Below are positions 37,245 to 47,568 of a DNA stretch of 64,000 bases, in pieces; position 1 is the first letter of the stretch; each line of letters starts with the position of its first letter. The notes beneath the pieces are model-generated. The model had not been told where the DNA came from and made no database searches. It worked only from the letters and a program-made list of their open reading frames with translations. Both the position numbers and the translations under genes were made by a program. The stretch covers positions 1,302,001 through 1,366,000 of the forward strand of contig JAZGTN010000149.1 of assembly GCA_037783415.1 (NCBI GenBank). Direction: 5' to 3'. Source of the stretch: Leptasterias polaris. Its lineage: Eukaryota; Echinodermata; Asteroidea; Forcipulatida; Asteriidae.

Positions 37245-37322
37245 CAGCAGTTACTTATTGGGGTTAGTGTACAGCAGTTACTTATTGGGGTTATTGTAAA
37301 AAAATTACTTATTGGGGTTAAT
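37245..37322 (+). repeat. Three-copy 27-bp minisatellite
   Basis: A 27-bp unit with core TTACTTATTGGGGTTA starts at 37245, 37272 and 37299. It is in frame with a small plus ORF (37179-37439), giving repeated LLIGV. There is no domain and no supporting splice context, so I call it a minisatellite rather than a gene. Confidence 0.75.
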
Positions 37323-37659
37323 GATACCAAATTACAATACTCATCTGTTATCTGGGGTATAGCTGTTGCCGACAGTCAACAGGAAAATGCTATGTTTACA
37401 ACTATCAACAACATTATTGTTGACATCTTCTTAATGTAATTATTATTCTTTAGGGTATGCACATAAAATTATCAATCATTACAAATAAATTAAAAAATAA
37501 ATTCAACATGTGTATTTCATCTCGGGAGGTTTGTATTTTAATAATTTTGTATTTGTTATGGTAATTTTCAAACGGCCTTTTAAAAAATTATTCTTATCTT
37601 GAGCTCGGCACTATAATTTTTATTATCTAAAACTAAAAGGGTACTATTTTTAAATACAG

Positions 37660-40600
37660 CGGCTTGCTCAATCGAGGAACCTCTTGGTATGGAGAGTAAA
37701 TTGATTCCAGACTCAGCAATCACAGCTTCATCATTCTATCAGAACAGGATCAGTCATGCACCGCAACGATCTCGGCTGAACACCAAAGGTAAACATTAAC
37801 CACATGACGATCTTAGAAATTCACCCAATGATTGGTTTCAAAGAAGAGCAGAGCACCAATTAGGAACAACTTGTTCACTAGAACTTACTGAGTTTTACTC
37901 CACGCTACAAATCTCCAATGATTGCTGTATTAAGTTACTGGCTCGATTGACTCTGCAATTGTCATCACTCGAAGTGTACCTTTGGTTTTTGGAACCATTG
38001 GATTGTTTTTATCCTACATTATACATGTATATATTATACAGGGGCAGATACAGGGGGGGGGGGGGTGGGGGGCGCACGCCCCCCCTTTTGCTTGAGTAAA
38101 AAAAATAACAAAAACAAAAACCATCAAGGAGAAAAGTGAGGGAGAGACAACATTAATGACATAGGCCCTACCTATATATATATAAAAAAAAAAAAAACAA
38201 AAAAAAAAAAAAAACTAATAATCCGTACCTCGTACACTTTGTTTCATTTGTGAACCACTATTAATTCACTGACATTATTTTTTTTTTTAATGAGATATCG
38301 CCTAACTCACAAGGCCACGGACGGCCACTTCAAGGTGAGGGCTACACATAACTGATTTGGGCTATCGACCCAAATCAATTGACACCAGGGGCACGTTGCC
38401 TCCTACTCCTGGGGCTGACACAGGGTTACCCCCTTCACAGTCCGTAAGGATGTAGGCATGGGTATCATCCACTAGGAGCCTGTCTGGTAGAGCAGAATGC
38501 ACTACCTTCCCAACTATTTCGAAGCAATTATGGTTAAGTGCCTTGCTCAGGGACACAAGTGTCATGACCGGGTACCGAACCCACACTCTACTGCTGACTA
38601 CAGCAGAGCTTAGGTCCGGTGACCTAGACCGCTCGGCCACGACACGCCATACATTGTCTCACGTGAATCTGTGTGTACTGTGTGGACAGCGTGTTTTTCT
38701 CACACACTGAACATGCCTGGCGAGGGGATCCGGGGGCGTGAAGATCATTCCGCAGCGTGAGTCGACCATGCCGCCTGTGTATGTGTGTGTACATTGTGCA
38801 AAGAAGTTTCTGGCTGGAAAGTCAGCACTCGCGCGCGATAAATACAATGTGCCTTTTACAATAAGAGCTTCGGAAACTTGTGAAGACATAGCCCCATGAA
38901 TAGGGCCAATCCACTTCGTATCCTTGGCCCTAGCACCATTGCATCCTAATTTTGTGCCCGATTTATTTTTTAATCCGGGTTATGAAACTAACCGATCGAA
39001 TGCTACTGTACTTGTTTTAAAAAAAACATCACAGATCTTTTGGGAAAAATTGTTTGCTTTTCGAGTCGCGATTTTTTTTCACATAATTTTTATTATTAAC
39101 TTGCGCGAAAACCATTGTCAGGTTCCCTCAACGATCCACAACAGTTAGACAATCAATTGCTGATTGGGGACCAGTCTGAATTACTCAACGCGCCGAGCGC
39201 AATCACGTGTAATGCGGTGCGCATCTCACGCCCGTCTGCGCAAAGAGATATTATGCTCAGCGCGTTATGTGAATCAGTCTGGTCCCCATTAGATAGTTTA
39301 ACTGTTGTAATATTGTTGTAATATTGTTAATACGTGATCAAAAAATACACTCTCGCGACTCGAACGGCAATCAATTTTCCCCCCAAATCCGTGATGTTTA
39401 AACAAACAAAATTAGCATTAGGGCTTTCTGCAAGTAGGCCTACAATAGCATTCGATGGCGTTTCATAACCCGGATTAAAAATTACATCGGGCACAAAATA
39501 ATAGGATTGCAATGGTGCTAGGCTCAATTGGCAAGGATACGAACGAAGTGGATTGGCCCTACAGTGGGGCTAGTGAAGAGCATCGTTTAATCATGGTGTC
39601 TCACTCTGTTTAGAAAATCACAGATTTTCTTCGTATTCAAGAAAGAGGGTAAATATCCGTTGTGTTTCTTTCAAACTAGTAATTATCAATAATTGTGCAG
39701 ATAGTACAACGATGCAGGGCTGGGGAGGGGGCTAGGCCTCTAGTAGGCCTACCCTCACCTTGACGTACATTAATGTTACTGTTGCTCGATCGCGCTGTCA
39801 CTGAAGACAAACACAATTTGTTCTATCAGTAGTAACATATTCTGTGTCACATTCTAATCGTCAAGTATGTGAAAACTAATGACAAATAGACCCTATTTGG
39901 TTATTTATTTTTAAAATTGCACTATCGTTTGTCTCGCCCAACAGTTCCCCCCCCCTGAATAAGTATTATTTTGTAGCCTGCATTTTGATTTTATAACTCA
40001 GGATGGCTAGAAAATAATGTTTTAATAATGATCTTGCTAAAACGAAATTAGTTAAAGTTGTCAGATATTGCATGAGATCGCAGCACAGAGCATCTAGAAC
40101 TGTTTCGGAGTATTTAAGCGGGCCCCGGAAGCGGCCCATGCCGTTAGGGCTTCGCGTTATGCGCTCGTAGGCGCCACAAATTGCATTCACCATTTGCTGC
40201 TTGGTAAATTTTCACACCCCCTCGTTTGGAAAATCCTGGATCCGCCCCTGTTATACAATAAAACTAACCTGTGAAAATTTCACTTCAAATGTTGGTCGCG
40301 TTTTTGAGATATCGCCGAAAATCCGGAGTGAATAATATCCATTCAGGAAGAATAATCCCTATTAGGAATACACAATCGGAGAAGCGTTTCAGACAGAAAC
40401 GTTTCTCATGTTCAAAGTTGGGGCATAACAACTGATATATTTTTACACAACCACAAAACTTGAAATATGATCAAAATTCCTCCTGTCACTGGGGAATCTT
40501 AGTTTATCTCTATTTGGTAAAAGCTTGACTCACAGCCTCTGTGTTTTGTTATCAACACAACCAGTCTCTGCAGCTTCGAGACGCTGCTTGTGAAAATGAC

Positions 40601-43380
40601 TAAATTAATCACCACATTAAATTGACACGTTGTCTTGTCTGAGATCAGGCTATTGAGCTTCTATTTTTAGAATTAGTGCGGAGTGCTATTGAAAACAAAG
40701 TTATTTATTTTATTTATTTATTTATTTCTTATTTAAACTGGGTGGCCCATTCAGTGGAAACCACTGGTCTCCCATGGGTCCCAGCTTGTACCTAGATACA
40801 ACACAAATTAAACAGCAACATAGAACACAAACTATTACAATGTTATACAACAAAATTAAAAAATAAAAGAAAGGCATAGGAAAAATGTAGACACCAAATC
40901 TAGGAAATACTAATCTGGTTATTTAAAAGTTTAAAACGACTAATGCTGCCAGCAGGCAGACTTTTGAGAGTTGTATGAAGGGCATTCCATGCCTGGCTCC
41001 GCCTAAATTTGAAAGTTTTTCTGCCTGCCTCTGTTCTGGGAAACGGAAGTACACCGTTAATACCGGCTGAATTGGCTCTGGTACGGTGATTATAGTTATC
41101 GGATACTTTTTTAAAAACATTAAGATAAGAAGGAGCCAGCCCTGTTATGCATTTAAAAACCATTGTGTTCAAGTGTTTCTTCCTCCAGACACTAAGTTTA
41201 TCCCAACCAAGAGTCTTATATACATCACTGGTGTGAGTTATTTGGGGAAACTTGAGTACAACCCTCCCAATTCTATTCAAAAGTTTATCAATACTGTCAA
41301 GATTGGTCTTAGAGGAGGTATTCGAAATTAAGTCAGAGTAATCTAACTTAGGAAAAATCAATGATTTCACCAAGAGATTTAGAGTATCTAGTGGAAGAAA
41401 TTATTTTAATCTATTAAGAACACCAAGCCGCTTGGAAACAGATGAAGTAATATGATTTACGTGTTCAGACCATTTCAATTGAGGATCAATATAGACACCA
41501 AGATACTTGATGCAAGATGTATGTTCTATAAGCACATTGTTGATGCAAATGTTCAAAGGAATTTGGTTTCTTGCAAGTTTCTGAGAGGATCCAAACAGCA
41601 ATGTTTTGGTTTTACTGATATTAAAAGAAAGTCTGTTTGTTTTAAGCCAAATATTTATTTTTTCCATGTCTGAGTTTAGGTGTAGATTGATCAGGTTAAC
41701 ACTTTTATTTGGGTAAAAAACTGCTGTGTCATCTGCATAATGGACAATTTTAGAATGATCGACAGTTGAAGAAAAATCGTTAATAAAAACAGTAAACAAC
41801 AATGGCCCTATGATTGTACCGTGGGGCACTCCAAATTCAATGGTTGCAGACAAATCTGAAAAACTGTTCACCAATTTTGGTAACTTGTTTCCTATCTGAT
41901 AAGTAACAACGGAACCAGTCCAGCTCCAGACCACAGACACCAATGCTTTGAAGTTTTTGAAGAAGGATTGTGTGATTTACGGTGTCAAAAGCCTTCTTAA
42001 GATCCAAAAAGATAGCACCTGTGTAACGACCATTGTCAATTTGCTCAAGAAGAAAGTTCGAATAGTTGTGGTTACGCCCAGTCAGTATTACGTACATAGG
42101 CTACAAGACAATTCTACAGGCATTTGATTTCTCATGACTTTCCTGATATCAGGATTTTAAAGTGTTCATCAACGGGAAAAAGAAGTAATCCACATTGCGT
42201 CCCAAATTGAAACCTCCCGAATTCCAAACATCTATGAAGTTCCGATGTACTTGGGAAACCTGTCCCCTTGAGATTCTGTCCCCCATATTGGAAATTAACA
42301 TTGTGCTGAAGGAGGATGATTCAAAAGAGGGCGCTATCACTATCAGCAGAAGATTGTACACAGTTCGCCGTACAGGGTACCGAATATCCTGCCACATCGG
42401 ATCTAGAATAATAAGGGGGAACCCAGGCCCGCAAGCCATTATCAGGAATGTTTACATTTTGGCAAAAGTCATCCCTATCTGTACTAAATGGCAAACTCAT
42501 AATTGTAAAACGTCTGTTGTTTAAATCCACAGAATACAGTGCAGCTTGGGCTGCCGGTTTGGGCGATGACCACCCATGGATTCAAGTGAATTTTGGTGAT
42601 GTTGTGTACGTCACTGCTCTAATCACACAAGGCCGAAATGACGATTACCAATGGGTTACTGCATACAATGTGATGTACAGTGGGGAGGTCCAGCCTACAA
42701 AGTACATCACTAATGCATACGGGGTACCAACAGAGGCAAGTTTTGTTTGACCATTTTAACTGCTTCAATTTGAGTTTGTTTTACAGCGACCAACCACGTG
42801 ATATCAGTAAAATCACACAACTAAAATGATCTTCCAGTTGCAGTTGTGATTGATCAGTACACTCTAATACAAACTCCTGGGTTGCAATTGACCCACATTC
42901 CGGGTCAGCCTGACCCATGGGAGTTTACTTCGGTTTCTGCGTCAGTTGGTCCCATCTCTGGGTCATTTTGACATAATTGCAGGTCATACTGAACCATTAA
43001 AAGTGTCAGTCCCCACAGGACCAGCATCCGGGTCAATGTTTAGGCGGGGCTTAAAATGGTCGGTCGGGGGGATTACTGAATTCAGTAGTCAGCCAACAGT
43101 AAATCAAAATGAATGTGTATCAATGTTGACTCCAACACGTAGCAACTACAGCACGCATTGGTGCACTATGCCATGTACTTGAATTATTTCCTATAATAAT
43201 ACAGGTTTTCTCCACATTTTAATCTTTTCATTACAGTTCAAAGGGAACACCGATAGAGACAGTCTTGTAACGACTCGATTTGAGACTACATTACTCACAA
43301 GGTTCCTTCGTATACTGCCGACCCAGAAATATATACACTTCTCCATGCGTTTTGAGATTATTGGTTGTATGTCTTACTAG
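37660..43380 (+). CDS. F5/8 type C (discoidin) domain protein, last three exons
   Basis: Exon A (37660-37788) begins with the domain cysteine and reads ACSIEEPLGMES, then SAITASSFYQ. Exon B (42533-42735) reads EYSAAWAAGLGDDHPWIQVN, with the typical WIQV.F core, and ends GVPTE. Exon C (43237-43380) reads FKGNTDRDSLV, then FLRILPT and FEIIGC, and stops at TAG four codons after the closing cysteine. Phases agree (1 for A-B, 0 for B-C). The B-C junction uses a GC donor, AG|GCAAGT. Discoidin domains are usually extracellular and bind phospholipid, glycan or other cell-surface ligands, so this is probably the C-terminal domain of a secreted or surface protein. Exon A is entered in phase 1, so more exons must lie upstream; I could not find them. 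The domain looks intact. The A-B intron is filled with mobile elements. Confidence 0.85.
38281..38650 (-). mobile_element. tRNA-derived SINE
   Basis: On the minus strand the head has a pol III A box (TGGCCGAGCGG, plus 38629-38639) and B box (GGTTCGGTACC, plus 38571-38581), spaced as in tRNA genes of the Leu/Ser type. A body follows with GAGCAAGGCACTTAACC. The tail ends in poly(A), seen as poly(T) at about 38279-38289 on plus. It would be transcribed by RNA polymerase III and moved by a LINE. The 92-codon ORF through it is incidental. Confidence 0.8.
38889..39572. mobile_element. Foldback element with arms of about 200-280 bp
   Basis: The left arm starts TAGCCCCA and continues TAGGGCCAATCCACTTCG. 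The right arm ends CGAAGTGGATTGGCCCTA and TGGGGCTA. Arms extend to about 39100 and from about 39330. The central 200 bp forms a second nested inverted repeat (GATTGGGGACCAGTCTGAAT against its complement near 39275-39295). GTGAAGA flanks both sides (38880 and 39573) as a partial target duplication. No coding sequence is visible. Confidence 0.75.
40251..40700. other. Intronic spacer
   Basis: This is AT-rich intronic sequence between the TIR transposon and the LINE. I see nothing supportable in it. Confidence 0.4.
40701..42120 (-). pseudogene. 5'-truncated non-LTR retrotransposon (CR1/Jockey-like reverse transcriptase)
   Basis: On the minus strand three frames give reverse transcriptase blocks in order. 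They are FLDLKKAFDTVNH (42097-41837), GVPHGTIIGPLLFTVFINDF and YADDTAVF with the catalytic Asp pair (41943-41401), and the C-terminal LGVYID and the tail HTSDVYKTLGWDKLSV (41373-40900). A frameshift lies near 41880 and an in-frame TAA at 41401-41403. The 3' end on minus is an (AAAT)n tail, seen as TTTA repeats at 40701-40728. The endonuclease and most of the 5' part are missing. It would copy its RNA into DNA at a nicked target; this copy is dead. It is inserted in the discoidin intron, antisense to the gene. Confidence 0.85.
42121..42532. other. Intron end upstream of discoidin exon B
   Basis: Small ORFs on both strands overlap here without a recognisable domain. It ends in the acceptor TTTAAATCCACAG of exon B. 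Confidence 0.5.
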
Positions 43381-43566
43381 TGTTATGTTACTAACTGTAA
43401 ATCAATAGACCTCTTGCAGCGCCCTCATGAGGCTGATCATTGTAAGTTAGCTGCTCGTTATTTTTCATAACTGTTTTGTGTCTGGAGTGAATTGTTTAAT
43501 TTTAATTCAATAACAAAAAAATACCCCCCGAAACTTTCGTATTTTGGACGCCACAAGAGGGCGCTG

Positions 43567-43840
43567 TTTTTCTTTTTACACCTTAGCGAGGGGTTTTGTA
43601 CTGTAATACTGCCAATTCCTGTCTTGAGATGAGACTACAATCATTTATGCCTATAGGGGATTAGGGTTAGGGTCAGAGTTGGGGTAAGGGTTAGGGTTAG
43701 GGTTAGGGTCAGGGTTAGGGTTAGGGTTGGGTTAGGGTTAGGGTTAGGGTTAGGGTTTAGGGTAAACCGTAGTCTCCTATCTCAAGACAGAATTGACAGT
43801 GTTACAGTACAAAACCACTAGCTGCGGTGTAAAAAAAAAA
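43567..43840. mobile_element. Foldback element enclosing a telomere-type repeat
   Basis: The left arm (about 43573-43638) has TTTTACACC, GGTTTTGTACTGTAA and CTGTCTTGAGAT-type segments ending GAGACTAC. The right arm (about 43769-43837) is its reverse complement with a few differences, starting GTAGTCTCC and ending GTACAAAACC and GGTGTAAAAA. Between the arms is the TTAGGG tract. The GCCACAAGAGGGCGCTG just to the left is a separate common repeat motif. Confidence 0.75.
43661..43763 (+). repeat. Interstitial (TTAGGG)n tract
   Basis: There are about 15 mostly perfect TTAGGG units with some degenerate ones (GGTCAG, GTTGGG). This is the telomere repeat of many metazoans. Unique sequence and a gene lie on both sides, so it is interstitial, not a chromosome end. 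Confidence 0.9.
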
Positions 43841-44074
43841 TACGCGCCCAGGCGCGCAACGGGTACCAGTTTAAGTACACAGCCGAGTCGAGTCATCCAC
43901 CGAACATGTCGGATTGGACGCACGCACACACAAACCATACCGATGGACAATAACGCAACCATATTTTGGGGGTGGAATATAAATCTTCAGAAGTACGTGT
44001 TCAGTCAGTGGACTATTGAAACATTCTATACAATTACATGTATATATTAGAATATAAGATCAGATATGATGTCG

Positions 44075-44536
44075 TCAACAATAATGCGAAAAATATATGT
44101 TTGTAGAACATGAACGGGGGACTTGACTGCGGTGCTTGGGGGTATTGTGAATTGTGTGCACGGACGGGTACGAACTTTCCAAACAGCCAACATTATTTAC
44201 CCTGAGTTTTTCCCGCTTCCAAAAAGCACCTCTCCTTTTCTCCCGTCGTTTCGCAGCCTTCTTGCTTAGTGGAAATATTGTTGGAACGGCATCTGGCAAC
44301 AGCATGACCTTATACTTCATGCCAAATTGGTTGTGAAGGCCACGTTCAAAGCAACTTGGCTCAAAGTGGGTACTGCAGAGCATAGGCTGCTCGCTCCGTC
44401 CAGACCATTTGGCTCTGGTCAGCTTCACATTCGGCGTCCATATCCGTCTGAATTTTGGGTCCGATGGAAATTTATGGACACTAACTGCATCTTTAGTAGT
44501 GTTGCTACACCCAGCAGCAACACACCTTGATGGCAT
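44075..44536 (-). CDS. THAP-domain protein, first exon
   Basis: The reading frame starts MPSRCVAAGCSN and contains a complete THAP zinc finger. The first two cysteines are at residues 5 and 10, LCSTHF supplies the last Cys and His, and LPDAVPTIFP supplies the AVPTIF box. A basic stretch (KKAAKRREKRRG) follows and could be a nuclear localisation signal. THAP domains bind DNA in a zinc-dependent way, in transcription factors and in transposases. The frame stays open to 44075, but the C-terminal part loses character after about residue 125, so a splice donor may lie before the stop. No DDE domain or coiled coil is visible downstream on this strand. It could be a host gene or the remains of another THAP transposon. 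Confidence 0.7.
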   Translation of the reverse strand: MPSRCVAAGCSNTTKDAVSVHKFPSDPKFRRIWTPNVKLTRAKWSGRSEQPMLCSTHFEPSCFERGLHNQFGMKYKVMLLPDAVPTIFPLSKKAAKRREKRRGAFWKREKLRVNNVGCLESSYPSVHTIHNTPKHRSQVPRSCSTNIYFSHYC

Positions 44537-45122
44537 TTGTTAAAATCAACGTAAAAAGACCCCAAAAGAGAGAGACAAACTTCTTCGAACTGTTCCTTCT
44601 GTGCAGTGTTTGCATGGCCCCACGCACATGACGTATGACAAGTCGTTCTGTTGAATTGCCTTTGTTTACGTCACGGATGTTATGTTAATGAGGAGGTATG
44701 GGTGGGGCGCGGCGGCCCCCCTAAATTTCGAAATGATTTTTTTAATGGTGTAAAATGGCTTGTGAAAAAAAAACTACATTCAAATATATGTTGTAATAGG
44801 CATACTTTATTGTTTACAGCATTAAACAATTATATTTCATAGGCCCTTTAATATAATGAATCAATAATGTAAATAACAGCAGCTGTAGATATAAACCCGC
44901 ATAGAGGTTAAGGCACTCGATACATGACGTCACGAAGCTATAAATCGTTGTAAATAATTCCCTAGTAATAACTATTATATTCAATACAAACAAAATAATT
45001 AATTTATAATACAATAATAATCCACGTGGGCATTTGATATGTGCACGATCAAAAAGTAACAAATGTTTTGTGCAAGCAATGATTGATAAAGTGCAAACTA
45101 ATACTTAATTGTATGTACTCAC
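44537..45122. other. Intergenic AT-rich sequence
   Basis: I see no exon I can support. The minus ORF at 44814-45062 is hydrophobic, AT-driven and without a domain. Confidence 0.4.
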
Positions 45123-45257
45123 CACGTCCCTGCGCTCTTTGACACCCACCAGCAACCACAATGACCCTTTAGATCCTTGAAGGGACCCGCAGCTGCCTCG
45201 TGCAACTCGCTGTGCCTGACATGTTCATTCACTCTCTCTTGTGGACAAGATTCTTCA
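45123..45257 (-). other. Candidate orphan exon
   Basis: On the minus strand a frame is open between an acceptor-like CTGATTTTGAAG and a strong donor (GTG|GTGAGTAC). It reads EESCPQERVNEHVRH, then GPFKDLKGHCGCWW. Cys and Trp content and the strong donor suggest a real exon or one from a mobile element. It lies upstream of the THAP first exon, so it cannot be a later exon of that gene. I do not recognise the family. Confidence 0.35.
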
Positions 45258-46240
45258 CTTCAAAATCAGAAGATAGTTGTTTAAGCATAAAAAAAAGTAA
45301 AAGTATTTGTACCTTATAGTTGGGTAGAAAGAAAGGTCAGTCTCGGTGAAGTCGTGTGAGAAATCCATCACCCTTTTATTCTCTCACCTAGTATTGACTG
45401 CAGATCAGTGTATTCAGAGAGTTGCAACATTAGAAGCCAGTTTCGGTCAAACATGCATTGTGCACACACACAGGGTGCCAGACTAGACTGCACTGTAACA
45501 ATTGGACCGAAAATGGCTTCAAGCATCCACGTGACCAAATAAAACTTAGAAAAAATGTATCTTCATGTCGCAACTCTACTCGATACATATATCTGCTACA
45601 TTATTAATAAACTATCATAACACTTAAACTATAAACATCTTGTATATACTATGACGTCACAAGCCCAAAACTTGTCCATACATCACGTGATCCAACCATG
45701 CATAATTTCAAATCCTAGTTTATGTTGATTCACGCTACGCTAATTACACGCTCATTAGACAGACAAGCTTAGTACTTAATGATATCCACATGACTAAGTA
45801 GTTCTCGTCACTTAGGGCTATTCTTTGTAAATGCCAATTTTGAGTACTCGTAAAAAACCTATAATAGTGATTGCGTGTGACTACATGTAAATATTAGACT
45901 TTTTAATTCGGAATAAAATAGTTCTCGTCACTTATTCATTTTGAAATAGTGGCAATTTTAAGTACTTGTAAAAACACTATTATGGTGATTGCGCATGACT
46001 ACACTTCATCAACCTATGTACACGGCTATTATAGATGTATATAAGACTCATCTTTTTAATTCGTATTTTATGCTAGATTTAGTGTTTATTTAATAATAAT
46101 CATGCACTTTTGTCAAGCATTGAGTTAGCTTTTGTAATTAGAAAAGTTTGTTTTTTTCTGATTTTTGTTTTACTGATTGTTTTGCTTATTATATGATTAG
46201 TGCTTAACTTTTTATGTACAGCGTGTTTGGGCAATTTATT
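45258..46240. other. Intergenic sequence
   Basis: I see no gene. TAGTTCTCGTCACTTA recurs at about 45799 and 45921 with similar following sequence (GTACTTGTAAAAA-like, GATTGCG), a short direct repeat of about 100 bp. Confidence 0.45.
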
Positions 46241-46244
46241 GGAT

Positions 46245-46284
46245 ATAAGGCACTTTATAAATGCTGTTATTATTATTATTATAT
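46245..46284 (+). repeat. LINE-type 3' tail with (ATT)n
   Basis: AAGGCACTTTATAAATGCTG followed by TTATTATTATTATT is the type of 3' end seen on CR1/L2-like elements. No upstream reverse transcriptase remnant is recognisable. Confidence 0.45.
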
Positions 46285-47114
46285 CATATGCCATAAAAGG
46301 ATGTTGTTTCTTTGTTTGGTCACTTAGCTTGACCCCAAGCTATATGAGATTCTAGTAATAACACTTGGTCAACGTTTGCTAAAAATTAATTATCAACGCA
46401 GTTTTTTTCTAGTGAAGCTTATTATTGTTAAACTAAAGCAAACCATTTGGTTTCCAATGTTTTCATAAAAATGCAAGTTGTCAAATCAGGAGACAATACA
46501 AAGGAAATATTTGTTTATTTATTACGATTTAATGATTTATCTTGTAATGGACCGAAGTTTCGAGGATGGACTTTTGAATAAATAATTCAAGTATAATATT
46601 TCCTTGCTTCTTTGGCAATGGTTTTATCTCTTAAGTCATATCATTATCGTTGCACCGTGCACACTGACCTTGCTTCACTCTCATGCGCAAATTATTTTCT
46701 GAGTGCTATAAAAAAAAACTTGTTGTTTTCGGATCGAATGGGGTAGTCAAAATCAAACGACAAAAACAATTTTGATTAATCCGTTAATTAGTTATTCAGA
46801 TGTCCTCATTTGAGGACACTGCGCACTAATGACAACAAAACCAACAATAGCAATAAACTGTTCACATGCCGTTATACCATTATAAATTTGCTGCAATGTT
46901 TATTCGGGAGATTTTTTTCCCCCTCCTCCATCCTCAACACCCACCTCTTCAACCCCATCCCCTCCCACTCCTACCCCCTCCCATCCCCCACCCAGGGTCA
47001 ACTATATTTTTGGTTGCGCTGCTGGTTATGTAATGATCAGAAACACAAATACAGTTTATGGACATTATAAATAGACTGACCCTTTGTCGTTGGCGTTATT
47101 TTTTTTCCAGGAGA
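46285..47114. other. Intergenic sequence with a pyrimidine-rich stretch
   Basis: CCCCTCC-rich low complexity lies at about 46911-46995. There is no gene or structured element. Confidence 0.5.
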
Positions 47115-47222
47115 GATGAGGCCACTTAGCATAAATTGGCGTGTTATAATAATTGGTGTAATAAATTTTAAAAAGACTGATTTTGGTAGAAAACACGCCA
47201 ATTTATGCTAAGTGGCCTCATC
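47115..47222. mobile_element. Hairpin MITE with perfect 29-bp arms
   Basis: The left arm 47115-47143 begins GATGAGGCCACTTAGCATAA. The right arm 47194-47222 is its exact reverse complement, ending TTATGCTAAGTGGCCTCATC. The loop is 50 bp. Weaker pairing extends outward (CCAGGAGA and TGTCCTAGG). Confidence 0.8.
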
Positions 47223-47280
47223 TGTCCTAGGAAAAAAATTAAAAATACGCTTGCAGTTGCAAGCCATATTGAGCACTAAA

Positions 47281-47568
47281 TATGGAACGCCAAAGACGCA
47301 AATAATCCGATCAACACATCGATCGGACTTTTCTATCGATCGATCGGACTTTTCCATCGATCGATCGGACTTTCCATCGATCGATCGGACTTTTGAATCG
47401 ATCGATCGGTCTTTTCCATCGAAAAAAGAGCGGTAAAAAAAGAGCGATTTAAAAATAGCGATCGATTGAAAAAGAGCGAAAGCACCGGTCGATTGGTTGA
47501 AAACATCGATCTGTTGAAAATTGCGATCGGTCGGTTGAAAAGAGCAATTGAAAGACCGATGTGCCTAC
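47281..47568 (+). repeat. GATCGATCG-rich long inverted repeat, left arm
   Basis: It starts TATGGAACGCCAAAGACGCA and contains repeated modules of about 20-25 bp with core ATCGATCGATCGGACTTTTC, then a degenerating AAAGAGCGA-type section, ending GACCGATGTGCCTAC. The 50541-50889 segment is the same sequence in reverse complement. TA at the outer edge of both arms could be the target duplication of a Tc1/mariner-type element. Confidence 0.75.

Larger units (their letters stand above)
38039..40250. mobile_element. Terminal-inverted-repeat DNA transposon, gutted, with nested insertions
   Basis: The left end CAGGGGCAGATACAGG and the reverse complement of the right end CAGGGGCGGATCCAGG match at 14 of 16 bases. 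TTATA lies directly outside both ends as a possible target duplication. The ends resemble hAT-type termini, although hAT elements normally duplicate 8 bp, so the class is uncertain. The interior holds a tRNA-SINE, a long foldback element and a minus ORF (39966-40193) without a recognisable domain. It sits inside an intron of the discoidin gene. Confidence 0.65.

Noticed and set aside
38362..38640. 92-codon minus ORF as a gene
   Set aside because: It lies wholly inside the tRNA-derived SINE, across its A and B boxes.
42321..42530. Minus ORF upstream of discoidin exon B as a second gene
   Set aside because: It is intronic, overlaps other ORFs on both strands and has no domain.
43661..43763. 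Chromosome end
   Set aside because: The TTAGGG tract is short, partly degenerate, and has a gene and unique sequence on both sides.
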